A stretch of DNA of 64,000 bases, taken from assembly GCA_907164885.2 (NCBI GenBank), contig OU015490.1, positions 235,885,622 through 235,949,621 on the forward strand, read 5' to 3'. This DNA is from Dolomedes plantarius. Taxonomy: Eukaryota > Arthropoda > Arachnida > Araneae > Dolomedidae. A model generated the notes under the pieces. That model searched no databases. It was not told the origin of the DNA and was given only the letters and a program-made list of their open reading frames with translations. The translations under genes and the position numbers were made by a program. Positions within the stretch are counted from its first letter, which is position 1. Every line of letters begins with the position of its first letter. Below, piece after piece: positions 34,611 through 45,976 of the stretch.

Positions 34611-35055
34611 TAAGTAATATTTTAAATATTATGCCTTCCTTTCTAGCATTTAAACTCCCTTTCCTAAATCCAATCCCAAGTAATATTAATTTTTTCGCTT
34701 TAAAACCCTTAGCCACAGAACTTCCCATGAATCGCATGCCTTTTCAATTCTACACGTGTATACGTCCGGATTCAGGAGTGGGCTAGCATCGCGAACCCAA
34801 AAATCGACTGACCCTACAAATAATAGTCACATATCTACCTCGTCCTCGTGTTTAATGTTGAAGGGTCATATTACTTACTAGCCGTTCTTCTATAATAAAC
34901 GGATGTGTTTTGTCGCTCTAATAAACAATTCGGCCCGACTGATTCCAAAATTAAATTTTATTCCATTTAGGCTGAGTCTAGCTCCAGCTATGTAAATATG
35001 AGCTAGTTTTTCCTTTCAGGTTATAGTTTAAGGACGTGATATAATGGGTATATGC
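34608..35055. other. Unrelated 450 bp between array copies
   Basis: It does not match the unit and has no recognised gene or transposon ends. It may be an older insertion or the original flank. Confidence 0.4.
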
Positions 35056-35065
35056 ATACATACAT

Positions 35066-35118
<53 letters not shown>
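35056..35118. repeat. CATA/TA microsatellite at an array unit border
   Basis: Catacatacatacaca followed by about 50 bp of TA. Confidence 0.95.
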
Positions 35119-35123
<5 letters not shown>

Positions 35124-35505
35124 ACTTTCGTTATTTGCACAGTATGCTATAGATCAGAGTTTCTTAAATTTTTTTCCGATAGTAGATTTTTTTTCGTAGA
35201 AAGCTGTTTAATTTATAATTTTCATAATTTACGATAGAAACAACAACATGCAAATTTATTCTTCATCTATTTCTAGATCAGTGTGACCCTATTTTTTGAT
35301 TACCAAATGTAAAAAAAATTACGTCCGGTTTTATTGGAATAATAGTAATAGAAGATCACCTCAGCTCATTTTATTAAAGCGATTCCGTGACTGGCTAACT
35401 ACATAACTTACCCGAATGAAACCTTGTTCTACCAATCAAGAAACAGGAAATGCCCTCAAAAATAATTAATTTATCCCAAAGCTGTGGAAAATGTTTGTTA
35501 TACTA

Positions 35506-36790
35506 CAGAGGCTGTTCACACATTTTTTAGACGATGTATATTGTATTCACAAAACTAAATTACATAAAATTCTTGTATTTTAAATGTTCTATTTGACATC
35601 CCTTATTCTGAACTATCTTTCGACACCGCAATTTCCAGGATAATAATGCCTTTTGAAGTGTCAGAAGAGGTATTCTATCCCATTCCTCCTGAACAGCTTT
35701 CCAGAGACCTGTAAGGGTTTTGGGACGACGTTTGGATAATGCAGATTGTAAATGTCCATAGGTGATACATCGGGCGATTTAGTAGGGATATCAGTGAAGG
35801 GTATGGCCTTGATACCAGTTTTTTGTTCCATTTCTTTTAGGAAATTTACAATGGATTTTGATGTGTGACTGCTAGCTTTGTCCTGATGGAGTCTCACAGA
35901 TTGATGGCACTGTGGGCAAAGCGATGGTATTTCAATTCAGAAAAATTGGCGATAAAATATGTTCCTGATAGTATTTGGAGTTAATCTTGACATTTTTTTC
36001 CACTCTCTTTATTTTTAACTTGCCATTATAAGAAAAAACAGCAACAATCATGAATCCCTTAGAAAAACTTTCTTTCGATTCTTTGAACCATGTACTTAAA
36101 TTTTTTCTCCCCTTTTATGTTAATAAATGGCTCTTTTTTGTTGCAATCATTTAAATACACCCATGATTCATCTATTGTGACAATTGTTTTCCATTTTTCT
36201 TTGGATAAGTGTTTCTCATATAGAATTCTGCAGCGTGTCCTGCGTTCATAGATATGATTTGGAAGAAGACGATGCACATTGCGTTTTTTCGCTTTCTTAA
36301 GATTTAAATCAACGTTTATCATTTTGTTTACAGTGGACACCGAGCATTTTAATGATTTTGCAACTGTCCTTTGACTAGGGGGATTTTCTTTTAACATTAA
36401 ACAACGTACCTTTGCAATAGTCGAAGATTTCCGTTTTTTCCTTGGATAATTGTTTGGAATTTTTGTCCCACTTGAGGCTCCAATTTGACGTTTTTTTCCT
36501 TTCTTGTTGACGATATTACCTATCGACGCTTTAGATATCACAAAACCATGACTCTCACATCGTTTTTGGATAACGGAGTATGCATATTTCTCTTCGGAAA
36601 GAGCATAAATGTAGCCTTCGAACCACTGCTTTGTTAAAAACGCCATTTTGAATAAAAGCAAAACTTTCAAGCCGCAGAGGATAATTTTGACTTTTAAAAA
36701 CATAGTACAATTGCAATTATTTCTTTTGCAGTAAACGATTTTTTATTACCGCTTACCAAAATCGTCTAAAAAATGTGCGAACAGCCTCTG
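35506..36790 (-). mobile_element. Mariner-type transposon, DD41D class
   Basis: Terminal repeats of about 30 bp (cagaggctgttcacacattt and ttttagacgat) lie at both ends, with TA at 35504-35505 and 36791-36792. It interrupts the array unit between tttttcgttatta-type sequence and the gtctttatccaaaa-type block. Confidence 0.9.
35560..36646 (-). pseudogene. DD41D mariner transposase, several frameshifts
   Basis: The start is the ATG at 36646 (MAFLTKQWFEGYIYALSEEK). The N-terminal half holds a helix-turn-helix region and basic stretches (NYPRKKRKSS, LKKAKKRNVHRLL). The first catalytic Asp is in TIDESWVYLND. The frame shifts near 36062, continues (KGFMIVAVFSYNGKLKI) and shifts again before 35897. 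The second Asp is in LHQDKASSHTS and the third in SPDVSPMD, with 41 residues between them, the spacing of the rosa/DD41D group. A third shift near 35745 precedes the C-terminal helix region, which ends near 35560. At least three frame breaks make it a clear pseudogene. Confidence 0.82.
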
Positions 36791-37064
36791 TATTTATCCA
36801 AAATGAATTTTTTTCGCTGAATGTTAATTTGGCTGCATTGTCACTCTGCGGGTATATGGCTTTCAACAGCACGTATAGCAAAATGATCAGCTACTTATGC
36901 TGGAATATACATGTACAGCAAATAATGGAAATAAACTTCCATATCTCGATGAATCTTCTTTAAACTAAACATGTACACAATTTTTTCATCACATTTCAGA
37001 ACATCGCCAAAAGGAAACTGCTACCAAAGAGGAAAACTGGCAGAAACTAAAATAATAAGAACAA

Positions 37065-37157
37065 AAGATGTCGGCTTCATGAGCTTCAGGAAGAGTAGTG
37101 GTAACTACACTATATGAACCGGGCCCTTCACTGTAGGATGATATAAGATGTCAGCTT
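37065..37157 (-). mobile_element. Very short LINE 3' end with target duplication
   Basis: Aagatgtcggctt (37065-37077) and aagatgtcagctt (37145-37157) flank 67 bp. On the minus strand this reads cctacagtgaagggcccggt... gtagttaccactactcttcc, the 3' end of the same LINE as at 32.9 and 40.1 kb. It is an extreme 5' truncation. Confidence 0.75.
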
Positions 37158-37681
37158 TTCCTGGTATCACTTATCTAGGCAATGTGTGAAAAGCATCCTC
37201 TCCAGAAGTCGTAGCTCCTCTATAAGAGTATGACAAGACATATATTTTGTGTCTAACATTGAATACTCAACAGAATATATTGAGATTTTGGTGTATAATA
37301 ATGTACTTGAAGAGCAGTTGTTTAGTGACACGAGATCATACAGCAGGACTCCAAAGACATCAAAATTTTTAACTGTAGGTCTATAGTTACCATCAAAACA
37401 TAGAAAAGTATATAACCAGTAGTTTCTGGGCAGGCTGACTGGCATAATTACCTGGCATTGGGGCATGTCTTGATCAAGTAGGACACACCCCCGAACAGAG
37501 GCCTCTCATTGCACAGCGAGAGGTTGACGTTCGCCACATCCGCGACTTGTGGTTGCTTGAGGTGCAGAATTTTAGGTAGCTGGGACTGCGTTCGATTTGT
37601 CCCGAACTTATGAAAAACAGATAATAAGTATTGTGTCAGAAGGTCCAAGCGGTGTGCCGATGACTTATTATGTTCAATATA

Positions 37682-38205
37682 AAGGGTGGTCATAAAAAAA
37701 AAACTTTACCGATATATGGACCTCTAGCGGCTGTTCCATGCAACCGATGGAGATGAGATTTCAGATATAGTTATTCAGAGGTATGAGCTCGGTATTTTGT
37801 GAACGGCAACAAAGTGGAGCTCACGGTCACGGTTATGGGTACAAAAACTCGAACTTTTCGAATGGCAACGCCCCCTTTTTCCCTTCGCAAAATGCTCAGC
37901 GCATGCGAAAATCCTAAATAGCGTTGGAACGGTACGTGTATCAGAAAAAACGGACTCGTTATACACGCACAAAAAATATCTCTGCGAACGGCAAACGAAA
38001 ACAGAATCGGGGCACACGGAGAAAATTAGCATATGATAGAGGCAAGACACCAATCACTGATGACAATACAGATAGGACAAAAGAAAACTTTTTTTTTAAC
38101 ATATTTTCCACATGGGTGCCAGCACAGGCCGTTCAATCTCGATCGGTTGAACGGAACAGCCGCTACAGGTCCATATATCGGCAAAGTTTTTTTATGACCA
38201 CCCTG
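37682..38205. mobile_element. Mariner-type MITE with about 73 bp terminal repeats
   Basis: The left end (aagggtggtcataaaaa... ccgatatatggacctctagc) and the right end read on the minus strand (cagggtggtcataaaaa... ccgatatatggacctgtagc) match over about 73 bp. TA flanks lie at 37680-37681 and 38206-38207. There is no transposase inside. Removal restores the array block ttcaaa-gtagtatccgcctg. Confidence 0.85.
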
Positions 38206-38295
38206 TACTATCCGCCTGAGAGCGCCTTTAATTTCTGCATGAAATGCACTATAAGTTCATTTCGACAATGTGGGGAAATATTTTTTTTTATTTTC

Positions 38296-38298
38296 ACG

Positions 38299-38324
<26 letters not shown>
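38296..38324. repeat. (CA)n microsatellite
   Basis: About 28 bp of CA at the border of array copies 3 and 4. Confidence 0.95.
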
Positions 38325-38329
<5 letters not shown>

Positions 38330-39049
38330 CTATCGTTATTTGCACATTAAGCTGTAGACCACAATTTCTCAACCTTTTTTTCGACAAGGGAATTTTTTGA
38401 AATATAAAATGTTTTATTCATAATTTTTATATCTTACACAAAATAGAAAAAAATATTCTTCTAGTATTTCTAGATCAGTGTGACCCTTTTTCTTGATGAC
38501 CAGATATAAATTTTTTATCTCTGGTTTTGCTACCCTAACAGATCTGTTGCACTAATTGAAGATCACCTCAGCCCATTATAAGGCAATTCCGCGACTTACT
38601 GAGTACATAACTTAACCAACTGACAACTCGTTCTACCAAATAAAAAAAGGAAATGCCATGAGAAACAATTTTACTTTATCCCAAAGCTGGGGAAAATTTT
38701 TCGTTATTATACTCTTTATCCGAAAATGGGATTTATCTTGACAGAAAGTTTATTTAGCTGCATTCTCACTCTGCAGGCGTATGGCGTTTCAGTAAAATAA
38801 AGTCAACGCCAACAGCATATATAGCAAAAGAATCGGCTACTCATGCTGGAATATCCATGTCCAGCAGATTATGCAAATAAATTTCCTTATCCCAATAAAG
38901 CTGCTTTAAACTAAACACGTGCACAATTATTTCATCACAACACAGATCATCACTAACTACTTCCAAAATGGAAAACTGGGATAAATTAAAACATTAAGAA
39001 CAAAACCTATAAAATTTTTCTATTATCACTTAAATAAGCGGTATGTAAA
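38325..39049 (+). repeat. Array copy 4 (3'-truncated at a LINE)
   Basis: It carries the blocks from gatcagtgtgaccc (38472) through tactcatgctggaatatcca and gggataaattaaaaca, and breaks off at the LINE near 39050. Confidence 0.75.
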
Positions 39050-40150
39050 GAGCACCGTTTCTTAACTCTGATAAGTGCATTGCCACTATGTTCACCCATA
39101 AATTCGATAGAACCTATGCTAGTTGCAATATTAAAATTGGTTTCACCATTATTCCCTGGTCTAACACTGTAAAATGCCTAGCATTAACCCTTGATAAAAA
39201 AAAACACTGGGAAACAACATATCATTAATAATCGTAATAAATTAAATAATACTAAAAGACAACTTTGTCCCTTAATTGCCCTAAATATTAAATTGAACTT
39301 TAGTAACAAAATGCTCATCTATAAATCATTCTTAAAATCCTTATTTACGTATGCTGTTTGGCCAGTTTGGTCGTATGTAGCGGATTCCAACATTAAAATT
39401 CTGGCTGTTGCTCAAAACATGACCATTCGGCAAATCACTAACTCCCCATGGTATTTTCACAATGTTGACATTTATAGGGAGATCAATCGTCCCAATATTC
39501 AAAATTATCTTCTAAATCGTGCTATTAACTTTCATAAAAATTTACCAAACGATCATATTAAAAATCTTATTACGATCTAATTACGATCTTATTACGAATC
39601 TAATTACGATCCTGCTGACCCAGCTAACAAGATACGGCCCTGTGTCAGTCTGGCTTGTTACTTTTAATTGTTTGTCCTGACTGCTCCCTGTCATTTAAGT
39701 TGTTCTTCTCTTACTTTGTTAAACACTTTTGTTTTGTTTTTACCTGAAATTCTTTTCGGTTCTTTTTTTCGTATTCTTCTCATTATAATCCTCCTTTTTC
39801 TTGGCCTCTGATTCACGCTGTTCATTGGTCGATATCTCGCTTTCTGATTCTTTCCTGAAACCGCTTTAGGATCCGTTCAGTTTCATTTCCCCAACTTCCC
39901 TCTTTATTGCTAGTCATTTCCCTTTGGTCTACATGACCACGTTCTTGTTTGCAGCTTTGCACCGTCTTAATTTTTTTACCATGTTTTACTTTTACTTGAA
40001 CTACCGAAGCCCCCCCCCCCCACTTTCTATTTTCCTTCCTACTTCCGTTTTTTACTCATCACTAAAGTTTTATGCATTGCAAAACAATCCTACAGTGGAG
40101 GTCAAGGCCCATGTACTGTAGTTACCACTACTCTCCCTCTTGGTCCTGAA
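39050..40150 (+). pseudogene. Jockey-type LINE reverse transcriptase fragment, copy 2
   Basis: The 5'-truncated copy begins after the YADD box. An open stretch at 39191-39580 encodes the thumb/C-terminal part (KMLIYKSFLKSLFTYAVWPV, then AVAQNMTIRQITNSPWYFHN and DIYREINRPNIQNYL), a layout common in Jockey-clade ends. The following 3' untranslated region (39600-40150) matches copy 1 and includes a C11 run at 40012-40022. It is better preserved than the 31.9 kb copy over this part. Confidence 0.78.
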
Positions 40151-40560
40151 GGTCCTGGATCTACCAAATAAGAAGCAGAAAATGCCATGAAAAACAATTT
40201 TGCTTTATCCCAAAGTTGTGGAAAAATTTTTTTCCTTATTATAGTCTTTACCAGAAAGTTGGAATTTTATTGACTGAAAATTATGTTCGATGTCTTGTCA
40301 CTCTGGAGGTATAAGGCGTTTCGTTTGAAGAAACGTCAACATGAGCAGCATTCATTCATAGCAAGTGTTAACTACCCCTTCGAGAATATCCATGTCCTGC
40401 AGATTATGCAAATAAATTTCCATATGATGATAAACCTGCCTGAAACTATACATGTGCACATATAGTTCATCATATTTCAGTTTATCCGTAACTGATACCA
40501 AATAGGAAATTTGGGATAAGCTAAAATATTAAGGACACCAGATGTAGGCGAGATCCGTGT
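40150..40560 (+). repeat. Array copy 5 (middle part only)
   Basis: It starts at the aatgccatgaaaaacaattt block (40180), keeps tttatcccaaagttgtgg, gtcactctggaggtataagg, catgtcctgcagattatgca and gggataagctaaaatatta, and stops near 40560 before the pogo remnant. Confidence 0.75.
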
Positions 40561-40720
40561 AATATGCATCCCCTAAACAAGAATGCTCATAAAACTTAAA
40601 TTATTAAAAAAAAGATTTAATTTGTTAGCTGCTCATTACAATTGTATAGCTGCATGGTTCAAACTTGGTAAAGTACTCTGGTAACTATTAATAATTGCAG
40701 GAAATATGTTTTTTTATTTT

Positions 40721-40797
40721 CGTGTCAGTTGGTCCATATTACACATACTTTCGTGTAATATGGACTGAACGTATGTGTAATATGGACCACTGACACG
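40721..40797. repeat. 27 bp palindrome with a third internal copy of its core
   Basis: Arm 40721-40748 (cgtgtcagttggtccatatt...) pairs with 40771-40797. The core gtgtaatatggac also occurs a third time at 40753-40765 between the arms. It lies just downstream of the pogo transposase remnant, so it may be that element's terminal repeat region. Confidence 0.75.
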
Positions 40798-40862
40798 AGA
40801 ATAAAACGTATGATATAAAATGAAAGACGGACGCACAAAGCTGTGCTTTTAGTAAATTCATT

Positions 40863-41930
40863 TCAAGTACAGCAATCATTACAATAATAGTATTTCGGGT
40901 TGGTTATGTTGGCACAAGCTTCATGCACCCATAAGCAACATTTCTCGCATCTAATCCAGTCTTCCTCTATACTCTCCCCGCAGAATGCGCAGAAAGTAAA
41001 CGGTTCAATAACTTGATTCGCAGCTGTCTCCTGGCCGGAGGTTCCTGGGGATGTCCCTACTGAGACCCTTGTAGCTGCCGGGCGTATTCGCTATGTCGTC
41101 TTCTTCTATGCAAGCATCTCTTTTTGGGCTTTCTTTGCTATTCTTTCTTCTTTCCGACGCGGTTGGATATCCAGCTCTGATCGGGTTTTTTCTGCAACGG
41201 CATTCTTGAAGCCTCTGAAGTGTTTCCCTTTTTCTTTTTTAGGCTTCTTTGTACGCAATGAGGAAGGGGACTGATGTCTTCCACTGAGAACATTTTATAA
41301 CTAACGGGAACCGGGATGTATTCCTGACTACATCTTCTGAAGTTGGCTCTTCGGAAACAGGCGTGTTCTGCTGGACTGTAGCGTCAAGTGTTGGGTCGAT
41401 GGGAGCTACATTTTCTGGCAAGTGGTCGTTGGTTTCGTCTTCTGATATGACTCTTGGTGGGGCTTTATCAGAAAATTCGGATGGAGCGAAGTCGAAATCG
41501 TCAAATACATGATTGACAGGCCAAATCCCTCCTGCACGGAAACCATTGGCAGCGATTTCAAGAGATGCCGACTGTGCCTAAGCTTTCTCGGACAGTTCAC
41601 ACACTTGGAATTGTGAAACGGCCCGTCCAGCATGTTCCCTCATCCACTTGTCCATCTCTTGGGAATAGTAGACGCTTAATGGATGAAAGAAAGCGAGGTC
41701 CAAAGGCTGTATTCAATGGGTAGTATGAAACGGAAGTGATAGTATGATCACCCCTGCTTCCACCACTTGCATACACCAATGCTATGACACCAATTGCATA
41801 AGGAGATGCAAGAGGTGTCTCGCTCATTACGGTCACGCGAGTATCCGATTGTGTACACAATGAATTCCTCTTTGGACTGTTCTATGAGTTTATCTTCATT
41901 ATGTGGGAAATACTATATTATATATATATA
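40863..41930 (-). pseudogene. Pogo/Tigger-type transposase with PHD-like zinc finger
   Basis: The 3' half of a CENP-B/pogo DDE_1 transposase survives in several frames. Near 41755-41590 the frames give GVIILSLPFHTTH and IQPLDLAFFHPLSVYYSQEM, followed by DKWMREHAGRAVSQFQV. Next come a conserved WPVNHHVFDD-type stretch and a Pro/Ser/Thr-rich linker (41500-41240). The C-terminus has a Cys-rich finger, CAFCGESIEEDWIRC, then CEKCCLWVHEACA and YYYCNDC, ending in TGA at 40863-40865. The finger resembles a PHD zinc finger, as found in some Tigger-like proteins, and may bind chromatin or DNA. Multiple stops and frameshifts are present. The N-terminal DNA-binding part and the right terminal repeat were not found. 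Confidence 0.75.
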
Positions 41931-43191
41931 TATACTGCTACCTTTTTGCTACGTACCTTTTTGCTGCGCATTATGTTGTTTACCATCGTTTCTTATACTT
42001 TTAAAGATCGTGGTACCTCAGTCTTTTGTCAGTATAATAGCTTTTATTTATAATTGTATTATTTATATAAGTTACAATTACTAAAACTTTATACTTCAGG
42101 TATTTCTCAATTAGTGGGACCCTTGCTCTTAATGACCAAATGTAAACCTTTTTATATCCGGTTTTATTACTTTTAAGGGATAAAAAAATCACTTCTGAAC
42201 ATTATATAAAGGTGATTCCACCACTGGCTTAGTATATAACTTACCAGGATGAAACCTGGATCTACCGAATAAGAAATAGGAAATGCCATGAAAAACAATT
42301 TTACTTTATCCCAAAGCTCTGGAAAATTTTTCGCCATTATAGTCTTTATCCGAAAATTGGTTTTTATTGACTGAAAATTCCATTGGCTGCCATGTCCTTC
42401 TGAAGGTATATGGCGTTTCATTGGAAGAAACGTAAACGTCAGAAGTTTTCATAGCAAAATCGTCGGCTACTCATCTATATCCATGTCAAATAGGTTATGG
42501 ATATAAACTTCCATATAATGTTAAATCTGCAGGAAAAAATACCCGTATACAAATCTTTCATCACATTTCAGTTCATCCCTAACTGATACCAAGTAGGAAA
42601 TTTGGGATAAGCTAAAATATTAAGGACAAAATATGTAAACTTTGATCCCCTATATAGCCTGTACGTCAAAACATCGTTTCCAGACGTCGTACGTCTTCTA
42701 TAAAACGTATGTCAACACATATTTTTTATGTATATCATTCAGTATCCAAAAGTATAGATTAAGAATTTGATGTATAAAAATATACTTTAGGACAAGTTCT
42801 TTAAAGGCTTAAGATTACATAGCATGAATTCAGAGACATCAAAATTTTTATTGGTAGATCGATCTGTATCAAAACATAACCGTAGCGCTCTCAACCAAAC
42901 CAAACCATTAGTAGATAGATACCTACCCGAAAAGGCATACAAAAGTATTTAACCTGTAGTTTCTGAGAGTTTACAATGGCATACTTACCGGCATACTTAC
43001 AGTGCAGAAATTTTGGTAGCTGGCACTGCGTCCGCGCTCTCCCTAACTCATGAAGAGCAGATCACAAGTATTGTATCAGAAGAGACTGGTGGCGTTTCGC
43101 TGACTTATTACGTTCAAAGTAGTATCCGCCTTAGAGAACTATGAATTTCGTCATGAAATGTTGCATGGGTTCATTTAGACAATGGGGCAAA

Positions 43192-43252
<61 letters not shown>
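41912..43252 (+). repeat. Array copy 6
   Basis: It runs from a short TA run (41912-41933) to a 59 bp TA microsatellite (43194-43252). The blocks include tcaattagtgggaccc (42107), ccatgaaaaacaattttact (42286) and catgaattcagagacatcaa (42823). The hairpin region is partly deleted near 43000. Confidence 0.75.
43194..43252. repeat. (TA)n microsatellite
   Basis: Pure TA run of about 59 bp at the border of array copies 6 and 7. Confidence 0.95.
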
Positions 43253-43255
<3 letters not shown>

Positions 43256-44376
43256 GAGTTTCTTAGCCTCCTTCTGACTGTGGTGTTTTTGTAAGCTGTG
43301 GTGTTATTGTATAGTTTACACAAGATACAGTAACATAATAATTTATTCTTCTGTTATTTCTAGATCAATGTGACCCTTTTGCTTGATGACCAAATATAAA
43401 ATTTTTTATGTCCAGTATTAATGCACTAAAAGTAACAGAAGATCACTACAGTCGATTAAAGCGTTTCCGCGACTGGCTGAGTTCATAATTTACCCGATTG
43501 AAACCTCTTTCTACCGAATAGAAAAAAGTAAATGCCATGAAGAATAATTTTTCTTTCTCCCAATCTGTGAAAGTTATTCCGTTATTATATGTCAAGTTCA
43601 TTTTTATCGAAAACGGAGTTTTTTTCTTGACAGAAAGTTTCTTTGGCTTTATTGTAACTCTACAGGTACATGTTGTTTCAATAAAAGAAAATTCAAGGTC
43701 AGCAAAATTCATAGAAAAAGAATCACTTACCCATGCTAGAAAATTCCTGTCCAGTAGATTGGAGAAATTAATTTTTATATCACGATGCAGCTGCTAAAAC
43801 TATACACATACATAAATCTCTCATCATATTTAAGTTCATCTCTAACTTCTATCGAATAGGAAATCTGGAATAAACGAAAATATTAAGAATACACAATGTA
43901 ACTTTCCGTGGGATCACTTCTGTGGCCTGTATGTCAAAAACATCGTTAAGACGTCGTAGCTACATTCTGTAAAAGTATGACAACGCATATTTTGTGCGTA
44001 TAACATCCAGTATTCAACAGTATATTATTATGATTTTGATGTATAAAAATATATACTTCAGGACAAGTTATTCAGCGGCGCAAGTTTAGACAGCATGAAT
44101 TCAGAGACATTAAAAATTGTACCTTCAGATCGACAGCTACCAGAAAAATATAGAAAACTGTATTACCAGTAGTTTCTAGGAAGGGTGAATGGCATACTTT
44201 ACCTAGCACTGGGGCATGTCTTAAACAAATAGGAGATTACCCCTGAACATCAAATCCTCTTGCAGTGCAATGATCTCTCATTTCACTGCAAGAGGTTGAC
44301 TTTCATCATATCCTCGGATTGCGCTTGCTCGGGGTGCAGAACTTTCGATACCTGGGAATTCGCTCGCGGTTCCTAA
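43253..44376 (+). repeat. Array copy 7 (cut by a Harbinger-like element)
   Basis: It carries all blocks from gatcaatgtgacccttttgc (43363) to the hairpin and is then interrupted at a TAA. Its hairpin is enlarged to perfect 12 bp arms (cctcttgcagtg at 44256-44267 and cactgcaagagg at 44284-44295). Confidence 0.78.
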
Positions 44377-45913
44377 GGCTTCGAACACACGATACGGTTT
44401 CGGTTTTATGATGGTCTCGGTTTTGTCGCTTCGGTTATCGTAAACAATGTATTTTGTTTTGTACGTTCACACGTTGCGGTCGAAAACCGCAAACGGGGGA
44501 ACAACCGAATCGATAGCAGGTGTACGATTTTGTCTACCGAAACCGGATAGAGGGAACCGGCGCGGGGCCGTTTCGGTTGCCATTGGCGTATAGAATTGAG
44601 AGGGGGAATATACACGATTTGGTTGTTTTGAAGGAAACGTACACCAGAGCCGATCTAGCTACTGAAGTGATTCATTAAAGTGATTTTTTTAGTTGTTTTT
44701 TGCAGTTTTTTTTACACAATGGAGAAAATCGACACAGAAACTTTAATTCCATTTGGGACAAAACATAAGAATGTTTTGCTTTAAATGATGCTTTAAATGA
44801 CGTTTAAATCATGTTAATATCTTAATTAGAACAGGAGATATTATTATTATTATTATTATTATTTTATTTATTTTTTTTTTTTTCAAATTTCTGATAGCAG
44901 ACAATCTTTGTTTAAATCTGTAAATGCGCTTTTCTGTTAGATGGGTTTTTTTTTTTCACCATTTCTCCTCTTCAAATTGTTATAAGTCAAGAACCGTTAA
45001 AGATAAATGGTTCAAACTTGGAACATGTCTTTTTCAATTATTTTACTTTAATTTTGATTCAGCAACTTTGAAAAATATATTTACTTTTAAAAACATGATT
45101 TTTTGGAAATAAATTATACATAATTTTTTTTTTCGTTAAATATTTTTACTTTTTTTAAAAATTAATATTTTAAAAATTGCTGAATCAAAATTGAAACTTA
45201 TATATTTCTGTTTAATTAAATGAAAATAAAATTGAAATTCGACAGATAATATTTCGAGTTATAACAATTTTAAACTACCCCACTTTTCTTAAATTTAAAA
45301 TTTAAAATTTTTTTAAACCTTTATTAGAAGTTTTGTGATGTGATTTTGTTTACACATTTTATAGTTAACACCATTACAAAAATTTCAAAGTTTTAACTTA
45401 ATAAATAAAAAAAAATTTAAATGTGTCCCGGACCCCCTTAAATGTGAATAAAAGTAAATATTGTTAGTTTTTCTTCTGGAGTAATACTTTTTCTGATAGA
45501 TGTATCCTATATTCTAAAATTTTCTTTCACTCTTTTTAATAGATTATTATCAAATTTTTGTACCGTTATTTGAAACTAGTTGAAAATTTTCGATTCATCT
45601 CTTTTTAATTCAATCATAAGCGTTTGAAAAGATCCCGGACAATATCTGTCCCTCACAATAGGATGTACCCAATATGTTCTATTATTATTTTTTTTTTTTT
45701 TTTTTTTTGCTTCGACGACGGCGGTACCAGTACATTACAAGAAAGAAGTTTACGTCCATCCTGCAAAGTGAACTTCACTGCAATGATTGCAAAAGGATTC
45801 CGTGCTGCCGGGAAAACCGTATACGGTAAATGAAAAACCGAATCGTGTGAACACATCTTTCGGTTGACACCAAACCGATCATAAAACCGAAACCGTATCG
45901 TGTGTACGAGGCC
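44377..45913. mobile_element. PIF/Harbinger-like element, non-autonomous
   Basis: The left end ggcttcgaacacacgatacg and the right end (minus strand) ggcctcgtacacacgatacg are inverted repeats of at least 40 bp that continue into gtttcggttttatgat. Both sides are flanked by TAA (44374-44376, 45914-45916), the 3 bp duplication of PIF/Harbinger. No nuclease or Myb-like frame remains. The interior is AT-rich with an (ATT)n run at 44841-44866 and a T run at 45688-45708. A short ATG frame at 44719 (MEKIDTETLIPFGTKHKN) may be a transposon protein start. Confidence 0.7.
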
Positions 45914-45937
45914 TAATTGTGCGTGCGTGCGCGCTTG

Positions 45938-45942
45938 CGCGC

Positions 45943-45975
<33 letters not shown>
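45938..45975. repeat. (GC)(GT)n microsatellite
   Basis: Gcgcgcgtgtgtgt... about 40 bp, at the junction of the Harbinger-like element and the Tc1 pseudogene. It replaces the Tc1 3' end. Confidence 0.9.

Positions 45976-45976
<1 letters not shown>

Larger units (their letters stand above)
35056..38325 (+). repeat. Array copy 3, with three insertions
   Basis: From a CATA/TA microsatellite (35056-35118) to a CA microsatellite (38296-38324). It is interrupted by a DD41D mariner (35506-36790), a short LINE tail (about 37078-37144) and a MITE (37682-38205). Without them it is about 1.37 kb, matching copy 2. The hairpin lies at 37502-37523. Confidence 0.8.
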
